Origin: Inonotus obliquus
Taxonomy: Eukaryota; Basidiomycota; Agaricomycetes; Hymenochaetales; Hymenochaetaceae
Assembly (NCBI GenBank): GCA_032164295.1
Contig: JAJHTX010000003.1
Span: 1,426,001-1,490,000, forward strand
Direction of reading: 5' to 3'
Length of the DNA: 64,000 nucleotides
How positions within the stretch are numbered: the first letter of the stretch is position 1; every line of letters begins with the position of its first letter. The translations under genes were made by a program, and so were the position numbers. The notes beneath the pieces were generated by a model that did not search any database, was not told the origin of the DNA, and saw only the letters and a program-made list of their open reading frames with translations. This document shows positions 11,901 to 23,111 of this stretch, one piece after another.

Positions 11901-13810
11901 GAAGATACGACGTCGTACTTGGTCTGCTCTTGTTTCAGTTTCTGCATCTCCCGCTTTCGCACCAACTCAGCAAGCATCCGGACTGACTCGAGATCCGTCC
12001 GCAGTCGCTTCAAGAGCTGAATAAACAATCTATCAGATAACAGTCACTTTATGAACAATACAAAATGCCAACCTCAAGTTTAATCGCCATCTCCTCCTCA
12101 TTCTGTGACACCCCAACTATACTCGCTGACCAAGGCTCAAGATGCAATCTCTTCAAAAGGGGCGCACCGCGCCTCGCCTCGCGTTTCAAACTCCAATACC
12201 TGCACATCATATGGATGAATTGCTCCTTCTTGCTAATCCTTATTCGGTGTATATATTGCATGATTCGGTCTACGATGATCGCAGGAACGAGAGGCGCGCC
12301 GAGTTTATAGGTCTTTGCGTACGCGCGAGCTTTCTTGGAGGCACGCGGGGTTTGGGATTGATCACCGCCGTCGGATATATCAAACTCTCCACGACCATAT
12401 TGGCCTTCGAGTTCGGCGACAGCGGCTTCGTGTGCTGCGAGTTGTTCTTTCTGTCCGAGATAAGATACCCACAATAAGATCATAAGGGGTAACTTACGGG
12501 AAGATGCTTCTCGCAATAAGCAGCGAGAGTTGCTGGCTCCTGACCGTGAGCCGCCTTCATCGGCATGAGAAGCTTCTCTCTCCTAGCGCAGGTCGCATGA
12601 AAGGCAAGAAAGCACGAGCTTTTACTACACTGGATACAAGCTCCTTCCCGGACCCCGCATAGGGAGCATTTCTATTGCAACATTAAGCAACACTGAGCTT
12701 TCGAGTCGAATAGGATAACGCACCAGCTTCCACCGTTGCTTATTGATTTTATCCACGCCGGTGATAGGTTCCATGAACACATCGTTCGCAACACGCGTTT
12801 CTGGAACCCAAATCGCGCATAACAAGTGCGCCCAGTCACCGCTGACAGTTTGCTTGAAGGCACCTCCTTCGTTCGGACACAAAATACAAGACTGTAGCTG
12901 GGTTATCAGTCACGCGTGCCAGGTATTCAGGAATGAACCAGACGCACAACTGGGTTTTCTGGCGACACCGTGCATTTCCTACAGAGCCATTGGCCTTCCG
13001 GGATGTATGGTACGCCATAGCAGTCTTGTAATCTCTCAGTGAGAAAGGATAGTACAAAGGGGACAAAGCAGACATGCCTTGGTGCACAGCGAGGTTACAC
13101 CCGTCACAGAATACTATCGCATTCGCGTTCTCTCCCTCCGCATCATCGCAAATAGCACATGTTGAATCCTCAGATGGGAGAGCCATGTCAGGCTTCGGAA
13201 TATTCTTCGTCTATCGACCCCCGGAACAAATAAGCTCGAACGTACAACCACACGGAAACCTGGGACGCACCAGATCATACCACTCCTTCTCCAATCTATC
13301 CATGATAATCTCGAACGCTTCCGGAGAAACCCTACTCATTTGCTCCGCGTGCCTCTCTGCATTCACGGTGTCTAGCCATTCTTGGTCTGCATTAACGATT
13401 CCATGAACCCGATAAACACAGATCCATATAGAAAGCAATAAAGACGGAACCTTGTTCGTCCATATCGTACTCGACTTGCTTCGCTAGGTCAATATCCAGT
13501 GGTTCTACAGAAGTAGATCGTTAATTCCTATTCCAATGAATAGAGCAAGACTCACCAATATACCGAATATAATGCTCAGGTCTCTGAAATGGCTGGAAAT
13601 CATTGTCTATAATCGTACACAAGCATAGACCCAGATCCTCGTCAACGCGGAGAAAAGAGGAGGCGAGAAGGACAAGGAGTACAACGCACAACCATAAGAC
13701 CGAGCTTGTAAATCATGTACACCCGCAAGCTGCGGGTTCGAAGTATCCTCCACCTTGGTGAACGAGGCTTTTGGAATCGCAGGTGTTGGTGTGTGTCCAC
13801 CCCTCGCCAT
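8981..13810 (-). CDS. nto1: NTO1/BRPF-like PHD-bromo-PWWP histone reader of a MYST acetyltransferase complex
   Basis: NTO1/BRPF proteins are chromatin-reading subunits of NuA3-type H3 acetyltransferase complexes. My 17-exon model (coding order) is 13693-13810, 13556-13606, 13451-13504, 13271-13386, 13078-13210, 12948-13024, 12724-12891, 12498-12671, 12073-12450, 11847-12016, 11650-11794, 9741-11589, 9641-9655, 9443-9584, 9339-9385, 9182-9269 and 8981-9107: 3852 nt, 1283 aa. The EPL1-like region ([26 protein letters not shown]) lies at about 40-115. The PHD finger is at about 131-180 ([24 protein letters not shown]). The extended PHD is at 184-297 ([28 protein letters not shown]). The bromodomain is at about 470-560 (FKNPV, NAMQYN). 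A long disordered acidic and basic region follows. The PWWP domain is at about 1143-1230 ([20 protein letters not shown]). The intron at 13025-13077 is GC-AG, and one exon is only 15 nt. The ATG at 13810 is the only start that joins in frame. Confidence 0.93.
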
Positions 13811-14142
13811 CTCGCATAAATCGCGGTTCCAATAGTTCCCAGGCCTTCGCGCGTCGAGGCGCAGTCCGCTGAAAGGTATAAATTACAAAGAGAAGGCAGT
13901 GGTCTTTGGAAGAGGATGAGCGCCTTCAAGAAGGAGGGGCACATATTCTGACATAATACTGTTTCTAAGTCCGCTCAGATTATAAATTCTTGCTTTATTC
14001 GGCGAATAGTATTAAATAATGCATCAATTACAAATTGACATCCTTGCTACTCAGAGCGTCGAAATCCACATGAAACCAGTCATTAGAAATAAGAGAAAAC
14101 ATGAAATAGATTCCCCCAGTTCCTCATTGAGTTTCTGCACTT
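13811..14142. other. Upstream region of nto1, no gene seen
   Basis: About 330 bp precede the nto1 start codon and run into the pseudogene on the other strand. Nothing in it is recognisable beyond short chance ORFs. Confidence 0.3.
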
Positions 14143-14669
14143 TCATGATGCCTGGTCCACAAGACAAAGCTATACCTATTGATCCTGCACTTCTCGAAGA
14201 CAATTCCTTAGTGTTGGGTACTCCTCCACACGATCGTACTTTGTCTGGCGGGTCCAACCAGCACCCTTCATCCACTACAACCCTTGGGTCAGTACCCACG
14301 CATTCCCGGGCTTGGAAATCACTCACCGCCAAAGATGTCCGACTCGTACTCGAGCGTTCATAAACGCTCGAGGAAACAGTTGAGAAGCAGAATAAGGCTC
14401 TGGAGGAAGTTGCGAACAGACAAGCATATGATGCGGATGATGAGGGGGATTCACACCGTCCAAAGAAGAAGGTTAGGAGGAGCAGGAAAACAAATGTGGA
14501 GCCAGAAATGCGCCTACTAACAGACAAGGACCGTGAGCTTACTGATGAGGAAAAGAAAGTCAGAAAGGATCTTTTGGTATGTACTTCATTTTAGTTATTA
14601 GTGCTAAGTACTGATATAGTGAGCCAAAAAAAGGCTCACCTGAAAAGCAACTTGAAGAAACTTGCCGGT
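14143..14669 (+). pseudogene. Interrupted ORF beginning MPGPQDKAIPIDPALLE, transposon-associated
   Basis: One frame from about 14146 reads MPGPQDKAIPIDPALLE, then a Ser/Thr/Pro-rich stretch, then LTAKDVRLVLER, a TAA, and in the same frame TLEETVEKQNKALEEV, a basic patch (PKKKVRRSRK) and ELTDEEKKVRKDLL up to a possible intron at 14578. The TAA sits in the loop of a perfect 10-bp inverted repeat (CTCGAGCGTT / AACGCTCGAG). The coiled-coil-plus-basic architecture resembles N-terminal parts of unnamed repeat-family proteins in Agaricomycetes; I cannot name it. Coding potential stops at 14665, where a repeat element begins, so the 3' part has been cut away. Confidence 0.4.
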
Positions 14670-16365
14670 GAATGTGCGAGAACGCGACCGGTATTAGAAA
14701 TACCAGACGAGGGGGGTACGATTTAGATGCATTGGGAGGGCCGGTATGTGGCGGTACTAAGTTGTACAGTCACAGACAAGTTGTCAAGAGAGATAATAGA
14801 GCCTGGCTGGATTGATGAGTACAGGGGGCTCTAGATGACCGCTCGAGAGACGAAGTATCAGGAGACGATCGATACCGAGTCGAATCCGTCGATACCGAGT
14901 CGTTAGAAGTCCGGTATCACGGTAGAGAGAACGAAGCAGTAGCGAAGACGAGCAGAGGGGGTGTTTCTGACAGGGCCGGTTGTGAGACGAGAGGTGAGGA
15001 CGACGAAGACGATATAGGCGACTACCGGTATTGATACTGGCGACTACGAGACGAGACGAATGAACGGGGGGCTTGAACGAGATGAGCAAAACCCAGACCT
15101 TCACTCTGGAAGATCCTCTCAGATTAGCTGCCTTGCTACAGTAGAACATGCAGGCTATAAATACCATAATACCATAGCCATTCAAGATACCAAATGGGGA
15201 GTTTTACAAGTCGAATTGTACCACAATCCGGTACAAGAAGGGGAACATGAGATTGAAATGAATGTAAAATATAACCAGGGGAAACATAAGACGATGGATG
15301 AATAAGAAGTTTTATCAGGGGGTAGCTAAGAATAGGGTGGGACGAGACAAGAACCCAATGAAAACTCACGACAAGTGATACCGAGGTAGGGCGGCGGTAC
15401 CGACGTCGACCAGTGCTAAAATAAGGACGTGTCTCAAGCTACCGCATGGGCACTCCTGGCGACGGCCCTGTCATCTCCTTCTCTGGAGAAGCACGTCATC
15501 CTGATTTACCTTTGTTCCGGTATCATGATCCGTGCGGCGTCAGTCTGGGCGTCTACCGGTCGATCGGACGGCGTGCTCCGATGTTGACGTGTCGGTACAA
15601 CCCAACCTTGGCAATGGGGTACTCTACCGTTCGGTACCAATCAGTACCCTGGGATCGTCCCTGAGCATCGCTCTAGCCCCTCGATATCGACCGGTACGCG
15701 TCGCCTGACTCGACTGGGCATTGCTTGGCTTCCCCTCCAAGTCGGATCGATAGCCTCCTCCGAGATCAAAGCAGCGTACGGCGGACTTGATTCATTTCCC
15801 AACCTTCCTCTCGACGTAGATCTCCAATGGCGTGGTCTCGACCTAGCACACGTAATGAACTCCGGTACCGGAGCGGACCATCGGTATCAACACCGGTATC
15901 GTCGGTATCGATGCATGGTGGTTCGGAAGGGCATACCGTTGGACTTGGAGCTTCGACCATGATCCAACTCTTCGCAGCAACGTATGGCAGACCGATTGCA
16001 GCTTTGTGAGCCTTTTCCTCTGGTATGGGCTGTCGAGGGCGTAGTATCGACTAGACGTGGAGTATTAAGCGTCGGTATCAGGATGGGTGGATGGTACGGT
16101 ATCGGTATCATCGGTATCGAAGTCTGGTGGTTCGGTACTATGATGGAAGACGGGCGTAGGGATTGGTGATTCGGTATTGGCGCAGAAGTGGACCAGTTCT
16201 CAATCGTTCTTAGCCTTGTCGAATCGCAGAAGCCTCGTACTTTGTTGGAACCACAGGCGTAGATAGGATGGCAGAAGTACCGTGGTCCGAAGAGAAGTAA
16301 GAAGTGGTAGAATTGCAGAAGTATTGTTAATTGGAAGAAGCGGTAGAATCGCAGAATTAAGCCCA
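14665..16365 (-). mobile_element. GGTACC-motif-rich LTR-like element, copy A1
   Basis: The stretch from TGTGCGAGAACGCG at 14673 to about 16165 is the reverse complement, with scattered substitutions, of 28622-30105 (copy A2). Matching landmarks include the translated strings GRDHAxGDLRREEGWEMNQ and ARHPDLPLFRYHD on opposite strands. Its end resembles LTRs B1/B2 (CTCGCACATT plus the pyrimidine-rich stretch before it), so I read it as an LTR of a related retroelement in minus orientation. 16165-16365 continues with short repeats of the type AGAATyGCAGAA absent from A2, probably the outer end of the element. It is densely sprinkled with GGTAYCG-type heptamers. Internal ORFs are not conserved as proteins. 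Confidence 0.6.
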
Positions 16366-16963
16366 TATCGATCGTAGCCTCCGGTATTACTCTTTAGCGC
16401 TTGAAGGTAAACGAGCTTGTCGGAAGCACTTCTTCACAAGAGGAAAGCGGTGAGTCGATACCTTGAATTCTTCACAGACCACCCGGTCTATCAAATGCAT
16501 ACAGGTATTCCTTGCTACTCGCTATCACCCTTGATGGGGTGGTTGACTGTGTGGTCATTGAAAATGTGTTCAATGCAAATCTCTTTGCAGAGTTCATTGC
16601 CAGTCTTCTGGATAAAATGAACCCATTCCCTGCACCAAGGTCTGTGGTTGTTATGGACAACTGTTCAATACACAAGGCTCCTGCAATTCATCAACTCATA
16701 GAGTCCAGGTCAGCTTCCTCCCTGTCATCTACCTATTGTCGTGCTAATATTTGCATAGAGGTGTCAGACTGGAGTTTTTGCCGCCATATTCACCAGACTT
16801 TAACCCCATTGAACTTGCCTTCTCACTTATAAAGGCCCAACTTAGGAGGCATCAAATGCAAGGAGATCAATCGATTGTTGAGCAATTATATACCCAGGCT
16901 TACTGTGTTACTTCTGAGGAATGTAGATCTTTCTTTCAACACTTAGGATACAATGTGTTGTAA
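16366..16963 (+). pseudogene. Tc1/mariner-type (DDE_3) transposase, C-terminal remnant
   Basis: Spliced reading gives ALEGKRACRKHFF, an intron (16450-16503), YSLLLAITLDGVVDC and VVMDNCSIHKAP, an intron (16709-16758), then RLEFLPPYSPDFNPIELAFS and a C-terminal helix to the stop at 16963. MDNCSIHK and PYSPDFNPIE are the second and third catalytic blocks of Tc1/mariner-like DDE transposases. The first aspartate block and the DNA-binding domain are missing: coding sequence ends abruptly at the junction with element A1, which probably inserted or deleted into it. Terminal inverted repeats were not found. Confidence 0.72.
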
Positions 16964-17102
16964 TAGAAATTTTCTCAGAATTTTGGACCGAGTGGAAGAA
17001 CTCCATACATTTGTCAAAGAGCAAAGGCATAGGTTTAATTCGAAAACGAAATACATAAATAAGTAATGTATGACCTAGCAAAAATCATGTCCATACATAT
17101 AT

Positions 17103-17375
17103 TCACAAACCCTTCCCCTTCATACCCATTTTTGCTAAGATAGATTTCTTTCTCTGCTGCTGAGGCTGATCAACTTTGGGACCATCATCAGATTCACCAA
17201 GCCCCACCTCATCGCTGAGGGTAAGTAAAGCAAACCTGTTCATGGAGTCTGCTGGTATGGATTGTGTAGATGGCATGGATGGCACAGATGGCGCGAATCG
17301 TGCAGATGGCGTGAATGGTGCGGATGGTGCAGATGGCACGAATGGCGTGGATGGCGAGGATGGCACAGATGGCAC
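17103..17375 (-). pseudogene. Low-complexity Pro/Ser repeat ORF, truncated
   Basis: An open minus-strand frame ends NRFALLTLSDEVGLGESDDG plus a basic tail KKSILAKMGMKGKGL. Its upstream portion is a run of PSAPS/PFTPS-like hexapeptide repeats made by imperfect GATGGC-type 9-18 bp DNA repeats (17255-17390). The open frame runs to within 30 bp of the gypsy LTR at 17404, so a longer gene may have been cut by that insertion. No homology is recognised; the repeats alone could keep the frame open. Confidence 0.3.
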
Positions 17376-17403
17376 AGATGGACCAATTGTGGGGGTTTCA
17401 TAT

Positions 17404-17843
17404 TGTCATGAACTCACTTTTCATTTCTTGCTTTTCCTTTTTCTTTTTCTTTCTTCCTTTATTTTCCCATCACCTGATCTTCTAATCACATGTACTCCTT
17501 ATTTGTCATCATCCCTTAGTAATTAGTCACCTAATCCGGAACCTTCTAGAATATTAGCTTAGTAATAGTAGCTGTAGCACAGCCACACTGTAGGGTATAT
17601 AAGTAGCTCGTAGTACTCCCCTGTACCCTAGCTTTGACCTGATCTAACCTCTGGTTAGCAGCAGCCCAATCTATTCTCTTCACTACCACTCTCTTTGCTG
17701 CAACTGAGTAAAGGCATAGCCCAGCAGTAACCCAGTGCTGTTAGCTGTCGCTGATATAAGGTCAAAGCTCTTCTTGTTGCTCTATCCCTTTACTCGTTAC
17801 TACCTTTAATTTTATTCTTACCCTGCATCATATCGTCGAATGA
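17404..17843 (+). repeat. 5' LTR of the gypsy element
   Basis: From TGTCATGAACTC it matches 31959-32317 almost base for base through agctgttagctg(t)cgctgata; beyond that the 3' copy is replaced by unrelated sequence, so the true 3' edge is inferred near CTGCATCA (about 17843). A TATA-like box (gggtatataagtag) lies near 17594. The flanks show no matching target duplication because the right LTR is truncated. Confidence 0.75.
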
Positions 17844-17931
17844 CGGACTCCTACCCCTGCCACCTCTGCTGTCTGAAAGGATTGTGCTGAAATTTTGATT
17901 CGATTAGGAACGCCAATCGAAACTACCCCGG

Positions 17932-18640
17932 ATGGGACCGGTTAATTTCACTAGCCGGAGACGATCAGGATCGACAGCGAGAAGCGGAGAACACGCAAAT
18001 CTAATACAACCCGAAGCCAACGATCAAGAAGCATCGTCTAGCAACGCTAATCCTGGCGATCACACTAAACCTTCGCAAACGATGCAGCAAGTACAGCAAC
18101 CTCCAATGGCTTGCCACAAATGCAGAATAGTGTGACAGACTATCGAAGACCTACACAAGATAATACTACAGGAGGCAGTGAACATGTTTACGTACCATGT
18201 GTCCTGCAAACGAGCAACAGCTTACCGAGAATACCACAATCCCCCGGAGGTCGTTCGTAATCGCACGAGGTCAACAATAGCGATGGATACAGCAATAGGC
18301 ATGCAACCAAAAACGCACTGGACAATAGTAGGAATCCACAATATAATAGCACTCAAGTGCCCAAGCACATTCGTGGAGATCAGTGCAGACTATGTTACAA
18401 ACCGCCGATCACCAGTAACAGCGGCATGGGTTGCAAACACACTCAGGGAACTATTGGCATACTGCAAAGCCATTTGACTACAAGGAAACCTATACCTAGG
18501 CTGGAGAATACCTTCGAACGATACTCGACGAAGTGTACGACTACTCATCACCATAGGCAACTACGTCAAACCACCTTGGTTTCCCCAAGACGATATACGA
18601 TGTCGAATCACACTTGATGGCCCCGAACAAGAGTCCAGAG
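17932..18640 (+). pseudogene. Degenerate gag-leader coding sequence
   Basis: Starting MGPVNFTSRRRSGSTARSG, an open stretch rich in Ser, Gln and Asn runs about 65 codons, then shifts frame near 18130 (MACHKCRIV) and continues as a polar, low-complexity sequence to about 18615. A CxxC pair (ACHKC and later QCRLC) hints at a zinc ribbon, but I cannot assign a family. It lies where the gag N-terminus is expected. Confidence 0.3.
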
Positions 18641-19921
18641 GCAACAAGCAAATCACAGCCTTCATAGCTCCAGATGCTATACAACGGAACCCCAACAGAA
18701 TTCCTTAAAGTTTGGAAGCACTGCGGACAAGCGAACTTTAACTACGGCACAGCCATGCAAAACCAATGGCATACAAACACGCATTCAATGACTCACTCAC
18801 TGACTCACTCTATGCATAGGGCACAACACAAGGCTGACCCCGAGCACAGGTTTCAATTCAGTTCGAGTCAAGATGAGTCAACACTGAGTCATCGCCTTGC
18901 ACAGTGCGCAGTCAATGAGTCAACCCGCAGCAGAACAATAGGAATACCAGACGAGTTTGGAAGCTAGAACAATGAATCAGATCGAGAGTAGGAACTACGG
19001 AGCGTAGGAAGTGGTCTGTCCACAACATGAGGAAAAGGTATAAATAGTTGTAGACTTAGACCGTAGATCCCCATCTTTCTTTCGATCCTTTTGTACACCG
19101 AGTCCTCTTAGACATCTAGCTTCTAATCTGAAGACCAGCTAATCTGCTTAACCTCTCTTACTCTACGGCGTGGACCGATTGATTAGTCGCCCACCAACTG
19201 GAGAAGCTTGTGAACGGCAACCTTTGTTGTCCTACTAGCCTGTCAACGAGATTAAGGCTCGACTTGGTCAGCCAAACGTGAGCGTCTGAGACAACGCTTA
19301 GTACACTTGGGAATCTGCCCCATCGAGGCTCCGGAAACTCTTGGAATAGCACCGTCGAACCCGTAACACTGGTTAACCTCTACCTGAAAAGCGTCCGAGG
19401 CAGCATCTAGTATACTTGGGAATTTGCCCTGCTTGTGAAAACCGAGTAGGCTCCGAAAACCCTTAGAAAAACGTTGTCAAACCCGTAACCAATCGGACCG
19501 ACCTTTTGTGGTTACTGAATAGTCCCTTTAGGTCGAGCGTTTTTCTAACACTGTCGCTGTTAAGACTTTGCATAGTAGTTACCAACGTCTACCTAGCCTT
19601 TCCTATCTTACTGTGAAGTGTTGCCCCTGGCCTTGCTCGCCGGTTGACAAAACACCTCTCTCAGTTAGCGCTGCCTGACGGGGATCATAAGATCCAACAG
19701 ACCAGCAGTGTCTTGCAGAAAGCTGGGTGAATCGTTGATACTCTAAGTGTGCTCTGTCTGGTTCCTTAGCGACAGGTAGTGTTAACCTGCAGTCTGGTAG
19801 TTGCCAACGTCCATCATCCTTAGGCCAAACTGGCGTTGAAGATCACCCTCTGGGCTCACGAAAGGCGTGTGTGGAACTGAGAGACAGACCGTGTGTGGAT
19901 TAGTCGGGTGTTAACAGTTGT
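18640..19921 (+). repeat. LTR-like block with TATA box and internal tandem duplication
   Basis: No coding signal. A TATA-like box (aaggtataaatag) is at about 19034, preceded by short GAGTCA/GACTCA repeats (18785-18920) and followed by a roughly 110-bp imperfect tandem duplication (about 19276-19372 and 19388-19492; shared landmarks are tacacttgggaatctgcc, and ccgtaac at both ends). It ends with tgttaaca at 19914-19921, an LTR-like terminus. I infer a solo LTR or LTR fragment inserted in gag, but the start and target duplication could not be located. Confidence 0.4.
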
Positions 19922-21095
19922 AGCCTACGTGTGGATTTTCTGGATTGTTATTGCCATCTCAGAAGAACTCGCGCCACGTCACTTTTGTCGCCGAGCAACT
20001 CCAGAACCTGTCCCAGTCCGACCTCCTCCTTCGTATCCTCCCGTTATCGACCTAATGTAGGAAGACTAAAGGACTGGCTAAACTTACATCATACACAAGC
20101 AGATGCAGGAGGTACAAGCGAAGACTCATCTGTAGAAGGAAACAAAATTCATCCCCTGACCAACCCCGAAAATGCCCACACACCGATACTTTACTTCCAG
20201 TCACACGTGTTGCTGGTCTTAGACGGGCTAGGTCCTACTCCACCTCGATCATATCCAAACATCGAAAAACCCTTGCCATCGATTCCGCAGATGAGGAGTG
20301 GTCCACAGACAAAGAAATGTCATGACCAGCGTCGCCCATCCCACAATTTGCTGCACTTGCACCACCACCTAGACCTTTTACTCCTCAACAACTGCCGCCG
20401 CCACTACGACCACCAACGCCACCTCTCCCTGGTGGATTCACTCCTGATCAATGGAATGCGATCTTGACAGTCATTCAAGCAAGTTCGCAAGCAGTGGCGA
20501 TGGGAGTAGCGCAAGTAATGCCACAACCTCAGGCTCCACACCAGCCAGCTACATCTGCCAAGTCGACCCTTGCTAGACCCATAGAGTTCTCAGGGTTAGT
20601 AAGCGAATATGAAGACTTTCGTCATTCCTGCACAGTGTACATGCAAGGAGAGCAAGGAAAATTTCCCAACAACGAGAGCAAGATCTTCTTTATCCTATCG
20701 TACATGAAAGGTGGAGAAGCAGCTACCTGGGCAAGGAGCTTTGTAGCACAACGAACAACCCCGACTGGACTGATAGCAATAGGGGAAACCTTTGCACAGT
20801 TTCTGGCACTACTCGACACTACCTTCAAGGACCAGAACAAATCGAAGAAAGCCTGGGAGCTGTTACAAGCCTGTCGTCAGAAGAAAGACGAAGTAGCCCA
20901 AAACTTCTTCTCTCGTCTCGCTTTGAAATGCTTCGCACCGATGCTGGTCTAGCGGAGAATGCTCATGATGGTGTAGTGATCCATCTTCTGCAACGAGGTG
21001 TTCTTCCGGAAGTGTATCGGACCGCAGCCTGCATGTTTCCCATTACATATGAAGACTGGAAAAATGCGATCTCCCAAGCTGATGACACAGAACGC

Positions 21096-22882
21096 TGTCA
21101 GGCCAGGATATTGCCTGGACATAAACAATCGTAATATTGGCACACTTTACACTATCGGAAGCAAGAACATAGCAGGACATCAGAAAGGATAAACAAGAAA
21201 CATCGGACGTCGCAGTAACTTGTAATTCTGCACACAAGTTAGTAAATCGATAGCCGATGAAAAGTGCCAAGCTTACTATCAAGTATTGAGCACAACTCGT
21301 CTAGTAACAAGCACCGGTACCCACTCGACCCACTCCTCCTCGATCATTATAGTCGTCTCCACAAACACTCTTTGTGCTATTAAGCATAAAGATCGCAAAG
21401 TGTCAAGAAAGTAACTCACTGAATTGGGTTAGAGGAAGCGCGACGATACACAAAAACCAGCCTGAGAAGTTCAGAAGCATGGCAGAGCAGATGGTGAAGT
21501 CGTGTACAAAGTCGTGAAGGTGGCATTAGAACAAAGAATTGCAGAAAAGGAACTCAAGCGGCGATAGATAAACAAACCATTCTTTATATGGTCACACTCT
21601 AGAAGCAGAAATGAAGGTTCAAGAACCACCGGTTGCACCATTCATTTGGTCTTATTTGAGAAGCCATCCGATACATCGCTCTGGAAAAACCAAAGACCAC
21701 AGTCCAGATACCAAAAACCAAATAAGCCCAAATCAGGTAATTGATTATATCATCCATCAAGTAATTGATTATATCATCCATCAGGTCATCGATTATCTCA
21801 TCCATTAGGTCATCGATTATCTCATCCATTAGGTCATTCATCAAGTCATCAATTAGGTCATTCATCAAGTCATCGATTAGATCATTGATCAGGTCATCAC
21901 CTTGAACCATATTCTGGACTCATCAATTGACTCATTGATGGCACATCATTTATCAAGTAACTCATTGATGCGCATCATTCATCAAATAACTCATTGATGC
22001 ACAGCATCTATCAAGTAATTCATTGATGCACAGCATTGATCAAGTCATGCATTGATGCACATCATTCATCAAGTAATTCATTGATGCACATCATTCATCA
22101 AATAACTCATTGATGCATTGATACATATCACTTGATTTGGAGTATTTGATGCATAGCTTTGGAAGGAGACATCAAATTTTGATGATGTGGTTGATGCAGA
22201 TCTATTTTTAGCTTATGCTGTGGATTATGTAAATTGGTCTTGGAATTAGTATTTAAGGACCAGCATGTAGCCCCCCAGAGGAGCATATAGAATTAACTCC
22301 CCATAGAATAACTCATCAGAGAATAACTCACAAGCACAAGTTTCCTCCAGAACAAGACAAGCTCACATCACTCTGTGACCCCTTGTCACACTATTTGCAA
22401 GTCAAGTCAAGTCAAGGTTTCGTCGCATACAGTTGACCACAGCTCAAGACTGGGTAACTGCATTGCTCAAGGACTAGTTTGGTACTAGTCAAAGGTATTG
22501 TATTGCCTCTGTTCCAATTGGACATTGGTGATAAACCCCTCTCAAAGTCAATATCTAATAACTCGAGACTTCGAATGTGTGTGTCCCTCTAGACATTGAC
22601 ATCTATTCTGCATAGTTTGTCATTGCCTACCTCGGTGTGGACAATTTAATTGCTCCTCACCCACGGTGACCTATCACTCGCTTCCAAGAGAATTGGATAA
22701 AGACCCATCTCTCACTCACTCTACATCTCTACTCGAACTCGAGTCCCTCAACCCTCCAACTATAACAAGTTGCCCATAGCTTCAACGAACAACTGGAAAG
22801 ACTACCCGCCTAGATAATTAGACCGGTTGACTCAGTGGGAGTGTACTTGGTTATTTAACAGCCAATACCATCCCAGCACGAC
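21096..22882 (+). mobile_element. TGTCAGG...CACGAC LTR-like element, copy 1
   Basis: The 1787-bp insert in gypsy gag is flanked by AACGC on both sides (21091-21095 and 22883-22887). It starts TGTCAGGCCAG and ends CCCAGCACGAC. Its promoter-like region (tatttaaggaccagcatg, about 22250) and the downstream block (gactgggtaac, ctagtttggtactagtc, gaccggttgactcagtg) match copies 2 and 3. It carries no protein-coding ORF. It is consistent with a solo LTR or non-autonomous LTR element. Its upstream part holds tandem repeats found only in this copy. Confidence 0.75.
21736..22130. repeat. Tandem repeat arrays private to copy 1
   Basis: Two adjacent arrays are present. Array one (about 21736-21900) has imperfect 15-24 bp units of the type attaggtcatcgattatctc. 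Array two (about 21940-22130) has roughly 32-bp units built on tcattgatgcacagcat. The minus-strand ORF over array one (DLIDDLMNDLIDDLM repeats) is a by-product of the repeats, not a gene. Confidence 0.75.
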
Positions 22883-23111
22883 AACGCCAAATACGCTACA
22901 ACATGGCCAAAAGAAGTGATGTCCCTAGAGCCCTCCCTCGTCGTCCTCAAGCCCAGCAATGCACAAACCCTGTGCCACCTGCTCCTCAGTATCACCCTCC
23001 TCCAGGCCCACCTCCACCAGCAACAGCAAAGCGGGATGCAACTGGGGTCACGTTTGGAGGCAGTGGTCAACCCATGGAGATCATCATGGACCGGGCCAAC
23101 CGCAGTAACGG

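Noticed and set aside
21599..21910. Minus-strand ORF with DLIDDLMNDL repeats
   Set aside because: It is generated by short tandem DNA repeats inside an LTR-like element, with no conserved start or flanking coding signal.
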